A DNA stretch of 64,000 nt, from NCBI GenBank assembly GCA_022508445.1, contig JAFLVG010000006.1, forward strand, positions 1 to 64,000. The letters run 5' to 3'. Both the position numbers and the translations under genes were made by a program. Positions 42,964-50,094 of this stretch are shown in pieces (position 1 is the first letter of the stretch; every line of letters begins with the position of its first letter). The notes beneath the pieces were generated by a model. That model saw nothing but the letters and a program-made list of their open reading frames with translations, was not told the origin of the DNA and ran no database searches. Source of the DNA: Clostridiales bacterium (GTDB lineage Bacteria > Bacillota > Clostridia > Christensenellales > Pumilibacteraceae).

Positions 42964-43784
42964 TAACAATTAACACATGGCTTAACAATTTGCAAAATGG
43001 GCTTAACGCCAACGCTTACGGTATTAAGTTTGCACTGTTTGCTGATGGCGGCTCGTATAAAAAGGCGTTCAAGACGCGCACTGCCAAAACGCGCTATACG
43101 AACGGGCTTTTAACAGTGGGTGAAAGCTCCATTACGCCGACACGCAATCTCACGATAGCTACGCAGCAAGTATCGCTTGAAGTATGCGTGCAATTATTCA
43201 ACCCCGAAACGAACGATGAAGTCATAAGTGCGCACCGTGCCGCGCTCGACGCGTATTTCAAGACTTTCGAGGTATTTACATTGCCCGACGGTGACGATGT
43301 ATATACAGTCAGCGCATTGTATTCGCTTGCAAGCACAGGAACAATGGATATGCGTAGTGAGGCAGGCACGAGCATTACATTCTTCGTCAACATCACCTAC
43401 ACATACATAGAAAACGGCTTGAACTCGTATAACTGCACATTTACGCTTGACGGCCACGAGCTCGGTTATACGTCAGCGAAAATAACAAAAACGCCCATTG
43501 CACAGTCGGACGCGTTCAGCGATAGCGCAGGGCGTGCAACAACCGTCAATACGGCTTTCAAGCGGAGCTTTGATTTTCAAATCCCTGCGCAGGCAGACGG
43601 CGAGTTAAGTGGGATTATAATCGGCGAAATAATGGGCGGTGGGCTGAACACGCCGCATACGCTTGTTGCGATGATAGCAGGCGAGCAGTTCACTTATGAT
43701 GTTACGTTCGGCGAAACCGATATATCGTTCGAGGGCATAAGCAATGCCGGACAAACTATTTCGCTTGTTGAGAGGGTTTTCTGA
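42960..43784 (+). CDS. Tail protein, 274 aa (tube or completion type)
   Basis: An ATGA overlap links it to the previous gene. Beta-rich throughout, with many Thr (RNLTIATQQVSLEVCVQLFN, TFFVNITYTYIENGLNSYNC). Size and position would suit a tail tube protein, or a fusion of completion and tube domains. No motif decides this. Confidence 0.55.
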   Translation: MITINTWLNNLQNGLNANAYGIKFALFADGGSYKKAFKTRTAKTRYTNGLLTVGESSITPTRNLTIATQQVSLEVCVQLFNPETNDEVISAHRAALDAYFKTFEVFTLPDGDDVYTVSALYSLASTGTMDMRSEAGTSITFFVNITYTYIENGLNSYNCTFTLDGHELGYTSAKITKTPIAQSDAFSDSAGRATTVNTAFKRSFDFQIPAQADGELSGIIIGEIMGGGLNTPHTLVAMIAGEQFTYDVTFGETDISFEGISNAGQTISLVERVF

Positions 43785-43785
43785 T

Positions 43786-44280
43786 ATGGCGACGTATGAG
43801 ATTTTCATAAAAAACGAGGCCGCGAGCGAAAAATCCTCGCCGATTGCAGGCGGTGGAAGCGAAAGCAAAAGCGCCTCCCAATCGTCCGGCGGCGTAAATA
43901 TCGGCATCGCAAAAGGGCTCGTGGCGTATAACCACTATATTAAGCCGTTTGTATCGCAAATGGTCAATCATCATGTGTCCACAGTCGCTTTGCGAACGGG
44001 CGCAGAAGAGCACGAGGAGCGTCTATCCTTTGCGGTTAGTGCTGTTCAAAAAGTCGGCGGATTAGTCAGCTCGGTTGCCATGGGCGCGATTATAGGCAAT
44101 TTGCCCGGTGCGATCATAGGCGGCGTGCTGTCCATAGCTACAACAGCTATGGAATACAGCAACAAACAGCGTCAGCTTGATATGCAGCGTACCGTCGAGA
44201 ATATAGGGCTGCGGTATATGAATGCTCGCGCAGGCGGCTCGGTTGCGTCGTTCAGCGGCAGCAGAATGAAAGCGCAGTAA
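43786..44280 (+). CDS. Phage structural protein with hydrophobic Gly-rich centre, 164 aa
   Basis: ATG 43786 is chosen one base after the previous stop, with GAGAGG upstream. A Ser/Gly-rich N-terminus precedes a hydrophobic hairpin (VGGLVSSVAMGAIIGNLPGA, then IIGGVLSIATTAMEY) and a basic C-terminus. It sits where a tape-measure gene is expected but is far too short. It might act in membrane passage of DNA. Confidence 0.55.
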   Translation: MATYEIFIKNEAASEKSSPIAGGGSESKSASQSSGGVNIGIAKGLVAYNHYIKPFVSQMVNHHVSTVALRTGAEEHEERLSFAVSAVQKVGGLVSSVAMGAIIGNLPGAIIGGVLSIATTAMEYSNKQRQLDMQRTVENIGLRYMNARAGGSVASFSGSRMKAQ

Positions 44281-44288
44281 ATATTTTT

Positions 44289-44570
44289 TCGTCGAATATT
44301 CGACGAGTAGTCTGTGAAGTTTCGATAATTACTCGATGAGGACTCGACGAGTATTCGACGAGTATTCGGTTATATGTCGTTGAGTTGTCGTCGAAACCGA
44401 AACCAAAAATAAACCGAAAATAACCAAACTGAAACCGAAAATATGCTATAATGGGGATTTTAAGCAAAAAATGGTGAAATAACCATTGAAAAACAACTAA
44501 AAACGCCCATTCATTTCTCAAAAACCATTCGACGAGGGCTCGTCGAATACTCGTCGAATACTCGTCGAAG
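44289..44570. repeat. Second set of 11-bp iterons
   Basis: Units: TCGTCGAATAT and TCGACGAGTAG (44289-44310); TCGATGAGGAC and TCGACGAGTAT twice (44333-44365); TCGACGAGGGC, TCGTCGAATAC twice and TCGTCGAAG (44529-44570). The junction TCGTCGAATATTCGACGA is a perfect 18-bp palindrome, so both orientations of one site occur. Confidence 0.75.
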
Positions 44571-44900
44571 AAAGAAGAAAGAAAAAAGAGAAAAGAACCA
44601 AAAGAGAATAAAGAAAGAAGAAAGAATTAAAACACACACAACGCATATACGCGCGTACGCGCGCGAAGGTGTGGATGTTATTTCGGTAAAAAAGAGTAAA
44701 CCATACTAAAAAGCAATAAGATTGGTGTTAATGTTACCATGTATCTATGCAAAATTGACAGAATATAACTTATTTGCCACGAAAATGATTTTTTCGAGGG
44801 TTTCTCGTTAAGACAGTTTCGTGTCATACGGGCTAAATTTGAGCAAATTTCGGCAATGTGAAAAATCAGTAAAATTTTTTAAAAAAGTTTGCAAAAACGC

Positions 44901-44945
44901 TTGACATTTGTACGTTCAAAAGTGTATTATGAATGTACGAAAGTT
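44901..44945 (+). promoter_or_regulatory. Promoter and operator of the first RHH gene
   Basis: TTGACA (44901-44906) and TATTAT (44925-44930), 18 bases apart. TTGTACGTTC in the spacer is repeated inverted as GAATGTACGA (8 of 10), a likely operator. The GTACG core resembles the CI operators. Confidence 0.65.
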
Positions 44946-44958
44946 AGGGAGGTATATT

Positions 44959-45147
44959 TTGGTACAACGCAAAAGAATGGGTAGACCCACATTAGACCCT
45001 AAGGTAATGCGTAAAGACATTAGACTTTCACGTTTAGACTGTCAGAAACTTGAATATTGTATAAGGGAGACAGGATTAACGGGTAATGAAATTATACGTA
45101 AGGGAATTGATAGGGTTTACCAAGAATTACAAGAATTAAAAAAATAA
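44959..45147 (+). CDS. Ribbon-helix-helix repressor-like protein 1, 62 aa
   Basis: Starts at TTG 44959 with GGGAGG upstream; a longer frame runs back through the promoter. It reads MVQRKRMGRPTLDPKVMRKD, then IRLSRLDCQKLEYCIRETG, then LTGNEIIRKGIDRVYQEL: a basic arm, a beta strand and two helices, the Arc/CopG pattern. It likely binds the inverted repeat in its own promoter. The antisense RNA A ends just inside its 3' end. Confidence 0.7.
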   Translation: MVQRKRMGRPTLDPKVMRKDIRLSRLDCQKLEYCIRETGLTGNEIIRKGIDRVYQELQELKK

Positions 45148-45208
45148 GGGTTACCGCTCACAACCGTGACAAGTTCAGCGACAACCCAACCGACAGACAA
45201 AGTCCGTC
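45138..45208 (-). ncRNA. Antisense small RNA A
   Basis: Minus-strand promoter TTGACA (45238-45243), 17 bases, TACACT (45215-45220). The RNA of about 70 nt has a 5' hairpin (GACGGAC/GTCTGTC type), then GGTT, then a terminator stem GGGTT-CGCT / AGCG-AACCC (45148-45158 with 45177-45187) and a perfect U-run (TTATTTTTTT). The loop contains GAACUUGUC. It is antisense to the region between the two RHH genes. Confidence 0.7.
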
Positions 45209-45264
45209 TAAATAAGTGTACCATAGATTGCTTTGTTTGTCAACAACAAACTTTCGTCAAACGC

Positions 45265-45293
45265 TTGACATACTACAAATATTGTAGTATAAT
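45265..45293 (+). promoter_or_regulatory. Promoter/operator of the second RHH gene
   Basis: TTGACA (45265-45270), 17 bases, TATAAT (45288-45293), both consensus. The spacer is an operator-like palindrome, ACTACAAATATTGTAGT, so the RHH protein probably represses itself and the genes behind it. Confidence 0.8.
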
Positions 45294-45316
45294 GGTAGTA
45301 AGTAGGAGGTAACACA

Positions 45317-45448
45317 ATGAATGATACAGCTCTTAATATTAAGATTCCGAAAGAACTGTATGACCGATTAAAGCAAGAGGCAGATAAAAAGAATATATCT
45401 TTGGCTTCTTTGGTTCGGTTGATATGTTCCGAATATCTTGATAAATAA
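45317..45448 (+). CDS. Ribbon-helix-helix repressor-like protein 2, 43 aa
   Basis: AGGAGG precedes the ATG. It reads MNDTALNIKIPKELYDRLKQ, then EADKKNISLASLVRLICSEY: a short beta strand (ALNIKIP) followed by two helices, the CopG/Arc fold size. It likely binds the palindrome in the promoter at 45265. Antisense RNA B overlaps its last codons. Confidence 0.78.
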   Translation: MNDTALNIKIPKELYDRLKQEADKKNISLASLVRLICSEYLDK

Positions 45449-45513
45449 AGAGAGGGAGCGCGCCAAGTTTCGCAGACACAACGCACTCCCAACCGACAAG
45501 AAAAACTCTTGCT
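45440..45513 (-). ncRNA. Antisense small RNA B
   Basis: Minus-strand promoter TTGACA (45544-45549), 18 bases, TACAAT (45520-45525). The RNA has a 5' hairpin CAAGA/TCTTG, then GTCGGTT, then a terminator stem (45454-45462 with 45482-45490, one mismatch) and a U-rich tail UCUCUUUAUUUAU. The loop contains GAAACUUGG. It covers the leader between RHH 2 and the antirepressor, 60 bases before that start codon, so it could act on antirepressor mRNA as sar RNA does in P22. Confidence 0.7.
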
Positions 45514-45574
45514 AATAAAATTGTATCATAAGTAAGAGCTTCTTGTCAATCACAAATTTTCAAGGAGTTTTATT

Positions 45575-46303
45575 ATGTCAAATTTAACAGTATTTAACAA
45601 TCAACAGTTCGGGGAAGTTAGAGCGACAGAAATCAATGGCGAACCGTGGTTCGTACTTGCGGATGTGTGCCGCGTATTGGAAATTGGTAACACGCGCAAT
45701 GTAACGCGTCGGTTGGACATAGATGAAAAGGGTGTCCACGAAATGGACACCCTTGGTGGTAAACAAAATTTAACGGTTATAAACGAAAGCGGTCTTTATT
45801 CTGTCATTCTTCGCTCTGACAAGCCGCAAGCGAAACCGTTTCGTAAGTGGGTAACTTCCGAAGTTCTGCCTACAATTCGTAAAACAGGCGAGTACAAAGC
45901 CAAGCCTTCCGACGAGCTACGCCGCAAGAACACCGAGATACGCGAGCAGAACGCCAAAATTCGCACGGCACAGCTTTTATACAAGATAGCCGACAAAACG
46001 GACACAGACTACAAACAAGTCCTACACGCGCGAATAACGCAGCTTTTGACGGGCGAGTATCTTTTGCCGTTGCCGGCTGTAAACGAGCGCACATACAGCG
46101 CGACGGAGATAGGCGAGCGCTTGGGCGTAAGTGCACGCCGCATAGGCATGCTTGCTAATGCTCACGGGCTTAAATCTGCGGAGTTCGGCAAGTATTTTTA
46201 CGATAAGGCAAAGACGGCGGACAAACAAGTGGAAACATTTCGCTACTACGAAAAATCGGTGGACGTGTTCCGCTCGCTCATAAGCGCGGAGGTGGCAGTA
46301 TGA
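45575..46303 (+). CDS. Phage antirepressor (Bro-N domain + C-terminal ANT-like domain)
   Basis: 242 residues. The Bro-N domain (1-110) is clear: GEPWFVLADVCRVLEIGN, then NESGLYSVILRSDKPQAKPF, then RKWVTSEVLPTIRKTGEY. A coiled-coil linker follows, then a DNA-binding-like C-terminus (YSATEIGERLGVSARRIGML). Such proteins bind or titrate CI repressors and trigger induction. CAAGGAG site. Its stop overlaps the start of the S24-like gene. Confidence 0.92.
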   Translation: MSNLTVFNNQQFGEVRATEINGEPWFVLADVCRVLEIGNTRNVTRRLDIDEKGVHEMDTLGGKQNLTVINESGLYSVILRSDKPQAKPFRKWVTSEVLPTIRKTGEYKAKPSDELRRKNTEIREQNAKIRTAQLLYKIADKTDTDYKQVLHARITQLLTGEYLLPLPAVNERTYSATEIGERLGVSARRIGMLANAHGLKSAEFGKYFYDKAKTADKQVETFRYYEKSVDVFRSLISAEVAV

Positions 46304-46665
46304 TGGCTGTGGTCGATCAACGGCAAGATATTGTTCCCACACAATTCGGGAATGCCGACGCGTCAGAATACTTCTCTTTGAAGGTCGTTGATGACGGAAT
46401 GTCACCTACTATTTTGCAAAGCGATGAGATAGTGTTTCACAGACAACAAACGGTCGATAATGGAGAATTAGCCGTCATAACCATAGGCGACGAAAAGAAC
46501 GCAATATTGCGGCGCGTTTATTACGGTACTGACGGTACACTCTTATTGACGACTGACAATACGCAGGTCGCACCGATGATATTCGACAGTGACGAAGCAA
46601 GGCAAGTACATATTCACGGTAAAGTCGTATATCTCGTGCGTGAGATAACACATAACTGTTTCTAA
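46300..46665 (+). CDS. S24/LexA-like C-terminal domain without HTH, catalytic residues lost
   Basis: 121 residues (start 46300 or 46303, both ATG). It aligns with the C-terminal domain of the CI repressor of the same prophage (IVFHRQQTVDNGELAVITIG against IVFCRKQSMVDNGDIAVVLI). The nucleophile Ser in GDSM is Gly (VDDGMSP, G33) and the general-base Lys in LKRV is Arg (ILRRV, R71). No DNA-binding domain is present. The ATGATG overlap couples it to the antirepressor. I infer a dimerisation decoy for CI or a related repressor. Confidence 0.8.
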   Translation: MMAVVDQRQDIVPTQFGNADASEYFSLKVVDDGMSPTILQSDEIVFHRQQTVDNGELAVITIGDEKNAILRRVYYGTDGTLLLTTDNTQVAPMIFDSDEARQVHIHGKVVYLVREITHNCF

Positions 46666-46670
46666 TAATA

Positions 46671-46694
46671 AAAGGACGGTTTGACCGTCCTTTT
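46671..46694 (+). terminator. Terminator after the S24-like gene
   Basis: AAAGGACGGT with ACCGTCCTTTT over a 3-base loop. Confidence 0.88.
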
Positions 46695-46729
46695 CAATTG
46701 GAGTAAAACTATGAATAGCAGTTAAACAT

Positions 46730-46755
46730 AAAGGACGATTACTCGTCCTTTTTTA
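46730..46755 (-). terminator. Terminator of the minus-strand membrane gene
   Basis: AAAGGACGA/TCGTCCTTT stem (46730-46738 with 46743-46751) overlaps the stop codon at 46739. It works in both directions because A- and T-runs flank it. Confidence 0.75.
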
Positions 46756-47155
46756 ATTCGTCAAGCTCGGCTTGGAGCTTTTCTATGCGTTGTTGTTTTG
46801 CGACAGCGGCTTGCTCCGCTTTTGCGGCGGCGCGTTGTTCCTTGCGTGCTTTGAACTTGTTTTTAAGCGACTTAAATATGGGGAAATCTTTGATTGCGAT
46901 TACTACCATAACTGCAATGTCTGCGATTGCGGCGATAAGCATGGGAATGGCGTACGCGAGAGCCTTGTCTATTTGAGCGTTATAATATTTTAGGTCAGTT
47001 GAATAATCAAGGTTTGGATGATTAAGAATAAGACCGTTTATTTCTTCTATATACTCGTTCATTGCTGCAACATGTTTAAGGAACGGACAACAGCATGCAA
47101 TTAGCACGGCAAATATAAAGGCCAAAAGTATTTCAATAACAATTGTTTTTTTCAT
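46739..47155 (-). CDS. Membrane protein with coiled-coil tail (possible lysogenic conversion gene)
   Basis: 138 residues. The first helix (IVIEILLAFIFAVLIACCCP) and a second (AIPMLIAAIADIAVMVVIAI) flank an outer loop; the C-terminus is a charged coiled coil (FKARKEQRAAAKAEQAAVAK). A promoter TTGACA, 17 bases, TAAAAT lies so close that the transcript would start at or just before the ATG, so translation is nearly leaderless. It stands alone against the late genes, the usual position of superinfection-exclusion genes. Function not shown. Confidence 0.65.
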   Translation of the reverse strand: MKKTIVIEILLAFIFAVLIACCCPFLKHVAAMNEYIEEINGLILNHPNLDYSTDLKYYNAQIDKALAYAIPMLIAAIADIAVMVVIAIKDFPIFKSLKNKFKARKEQRAAAKAEQAAVAKQQRIEKLQAELDELKKDE

Positions 47156-47205
47156 AATATCGTAATTTTAACAAAAAATTTTTTATTTGTCAAGGAGGAC
47201 AAATT

Positions 47206-50079
47206 ATGACATTCAAAATAACAATCAACGGCATAGACATCTCTTCTCATGTCGCAATGCCTATAAAGTTTAACGCATTGCTCGATGAAAGACTCGACGA
47301 ATCTCGTCTGTCGTTACGGCATACCGATGTCAAGATTTATGATATTGGTGCAGTAGTTGAAATAGAAATAACAAACCTCGACCAATCTGTCGTTACGCGG
47401 CATTATATAGTGTCAGCAGACGATAGTGTGGAAATTCCTGCGGGTAGCGGTTTCTACGATCATGAGCTGTCAATAATTGAGTCGACAAAGCTTTTGGAGG
47501 GTAGTGTGACCGAAAGCTTAACGTTTTCTAATGACCTAAAACACATTTACGATAATACAGAAGCTTCGCCTGCGCATGCTTCATCGCAGATAAAAGATGA
47601 CTTACTCCCGTATGCAAGTGATTGGCTACATCGGACAATAGCAACGGGGACGCTCTATATTCCTGAATTGGGGAGTCTTATAAAGTTCAAAAATTATACA
47701 GGACAATATAAGATCCAAATCTATGCTCTTGTTTATCGTTATGACGATACAGAGTTCGACGAAAAATTAAGCATAATAAACAATGACTATCAAGATCCAT
47801 ACTATATTGAACCGATACCGATTCAAATAACCGAACCGGGGATGTATCGTATACACCTGCAATGGTCATCAAGCGACGCGACATATAGGTTTTCAGAATC
47901 GTATATTGATTACTATTTTCAATGTGCCGATAATATAAATCCGCTGCCAAAATGGACAATCGCGTCTGTGATTGACCGCGTCCTCGACCTCGAAACGCCG
48001 CATCGAGTCTCTGTACCTCCGCGTTTTCATCTCGATCCTGCGCAACGCGAAATGCTTGCGGCAATCGAATCTCCCGAATTTGCGTTTACAGGGCTTACGC
48101 TCAAAGGCATACTCGATCAGATAGGCGGCTTCATTCACGGTGTGCCGCGCCTTATAAAAGGAGAGAGCGGCAAGTTAGATACAATTCACTTCGACATGCT
48201 CGGCGGCATAAATCCGTGTCGTATAGGCGACGAGCGGTACATAAGCGAAATGCGCTCACAGAATATAGAGGACTACGCCACTGAGCTTGACAGCACTGTC
48301 GAAAACCTTGTAAACACGCTCGACGCGGGCGAGGGCGCAATAGTCGAGCCTTACAAGCGAGGCTTCAAGACCGTGCGGAGCGAGGAGCAGTATGCGCGCA
48401 TAACCGACGGCAATATGGTAATCGAAACATCGTTGCCTATATATTCAGTGCAAAAGCTCGAAGTAATCACGAAAGACAACGAAGTTAAAGACATTACCGC
48501 TTATGTATTTGAGGGTGCGGAATACGGACGGTTTTCGTCGTTTAACGGCAATTTCCCGACAAGCAAGGCTTACGCCATTTATTATACTCTCGGCGAAAAG
48601 AACATCCGGGGATTGAACTATAAATCCCCGACTGTACGCGGCGGTGCGGACTCAAAGTATTCCATTGCAAACATAATAAGCGCCGCTACGGATAGGGCGT
48701 GGAATATCAGTGCAGGCTGGTGGAGCGATGTTATCACTAACGGCAAGACTAAAAGCGGAACATATCCCACGCTTGCATTTCGCATAACGTACACACCCAT
48801 ATTCTCGGCGCGCGTTCTGCAACATAAACCGTTCATTGAGAAGGGTGCGCTCAAACGCACACTGATGTACAATCAGACTGCTAACCTCGTGGAAACGCGG
48901 TATTACGGCGAGAACATGAAAGGCGCAATTGCTCGCATGGGTAATCCCGAGCTCGTCAGAACGTACCGCATGCGCGATTTGTCGCTTATGCCCGATATCG
49001 GTGACGTGTGGGAACATGAAGGTTTCGAATACTACGTTGCGAGCGTGACGGTGCAGGCATATCACGACTTTGCGGATATAATGGTCGGATACTCGCGCGA
49101 TTTTAACAGATTGAGCGAGTACATCGGTATAAACTCCGAATGGCGCGCATACGAGGTCAGCGAACGCAAGGCGTACAATCGCGATATGGTATACCGTGAT
49201 TTCTGCGTCATCGGCGATTCCATAACGCCGGACAAGTTACACTTATTTTCGCCGGGTAATTATTATCTGTTGAATACATTTTTGCAATCAAATATTGGCA
49301 TCAGCGGTGAAAACATGCTCGCTCTAACTGTCGCAAGTGTCACTACATACGATGAGCAAGGGAACGATTACAATGTTACATTGCCTGTAACGTCGGCCGC
49401 CATGGGCAATACGCTTGTGTTTAATTTTAATATGGCAGACAACTATTCAGCAGGCGCGAAAAGCGTGTACGACGGGAACGGAGACATAACGGGCTATTGG
49501 CAGACCGATGTCCCGTATAGTGATTATTACGGCAGAGCAGAAACACTCAACTTTGAGTTAAGTGTATACGGCGAGGAGGTTAAGTACAACGATTCAGTCG
49601 GTTTTCTTTTGCCGCAAGGGTCGCATAGTAATTCGCCCGCCAAGATTTCAACGGTGTTGGATCGCGTTAAGCTGAGTAAAAATGGTTCCGAAATATTGCG
49701 CATGAGCTACCAAGTGGCGTTTGTGAGTAATTGGAACGACCTTATTATCGGACCTGCGATGACGCGAAACAATCCGATGGTAAGCGGACGCAAAGAAGGA
49801 CATGCCGCTAAATTGTTCATCTTGCCGAGTAAAGTCGGAAGGTTTGATACCTGCATCAATATGGACAGCGCGACATCGGTCATAACTTTAACAGATGAGA
49901 TAGTCACGAGTGGGCGTAACGATGTGCAATTTTATCCTACAAAGGCGCAGTCGGACGGCGTTGCATGGGCGATCGCGGACGGAGCAACGGGTGAAATCCT
50001 GTTGGCGCGCAATGTGTCTATAAAAGCAGGCGAAGAACTCAATTTGCCATATTTGAATATAACACACGAATTACCTTAA
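47206..50079 (+). CDS. Large tail/baseplate protein, 957 aa
   Basis: Starts after CAAGGAGG. Beta-rich throughout. The N-terminus (MTFKITINGIDISSHVAMPI) and central parts (GLTLKGILDQIGGFIHGVPR; SLMPDIGDVWEHEGFEYYVA) resemble tail-associated baseplate proteins of Firmicutes phages. The C-terminal third looks like a receptor-binding or carbohydrate-binding beta domain. It is the largest phage gene. No peptidase motif was found. Confidence 0.7.
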   Translation: MTFKITINGIDISSHVAMPIKFNALLDERLDESRLSLRHTDVKIYDIGAVVEIEITNLDQSVVTRHYIVSADDSVEIPAGSGFYDHELSIIESTKLLEGSVTESLTFSNDLKHIYDNTEASPAHASSQIKDDLLPYASDWLHRTIATGTLYIPELGSLIKFKNYTGQYKIQIYALVYRYDDTEFDEKLSIINNDYQDPYYIEPIPIQITEPGMYRIHLQWSSSDATYRFSESYIDYYFQCADNINPLPKWTIASVIDRVLDLETPHRVSVPPRFHLDPAQREMLAAIESPEFAFTGLTLKGILDQIGGFIHGVPRLIKGESGKLDTIHFDMLGGINPCRIGDERYISEMRSQNIEDYATELDSTVENLVNTLDAGEGAIVEPYKRGFKTVRSEEQYARITDGNMVIETSLPIYSVQKLEVITKDNEVKDITAYVFEGAEYGRFSSFNGNFPTSKAYAIYYTLGEKNIRGLNYKSPTVRGGADSKYSIANIISAATDRAWNISAGWWSDVITNGKTKSGTYPTLAFRITYTPIFSARVLQHKPFIEKGALKRTLMYNQTANLVETRYYGENMKGAIARMGNPELVRTYRMRDLSLMPDIGDVWEHEGFEYYVASVTVQAYHDFADIMVGYSRDFNRLSEYIGINSEWRAYEVSERKAYNRDMVYRDFCVIGDSITPDKLHLFSPGNYYLLNTFLQSNIGISGENMLALTVASVTTYDEQGNDYNVTLPVTSAAMGNTLVFNFNMADNYSAGAKSVYDGNGDITGYWQTDVPYSDYYGRAETLNFELSVYGEEVKYNDSVGFLLPQGSHSNSPAKISTVLDRVKLSKNGSEILRMSYQVAFVSNWNDLIIGPAMTRNNPMVSGRKEGHAAKLFILPSKVGRFDTCINMDSATSVITLTDEIVTSGRNDVQFYPTKAQSDGVAWAIADGATGEILLARNVSIKAGEELNLPYLNITHELP

Positions 50080-50094
50080 AAGGAGTAAAAATAC

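Larger units (their letters stand above)
44281..44958. other. Non-coding region: second iteron cluster and relic of an initiator gene
   Basis: About 680 bases without a real gene. It contains 11-bp iterons (44289-44310, 44333-44365, 44529-44570), AAACCGAAA-type short repeats (44394-44441), a polypurine tract (44570-44630) and ATACGCGCG...GCGCG. The order matches 30240-30375 inside the initiator gene. One frame at 44528 reads FDEGSSNTRRILVEERRKK, close to FDEGSTNTRRILDEG of the initiator, and then breaks. The last 60 bases hold the promoter of the next gene. Confidence 0.7.

Noticed and set aside
44252-44521. 89-codon minus-strand frame in the iteron region
   Set aside because: It is formed by the repeats and the AT-rich spacer and has no ribosome site.
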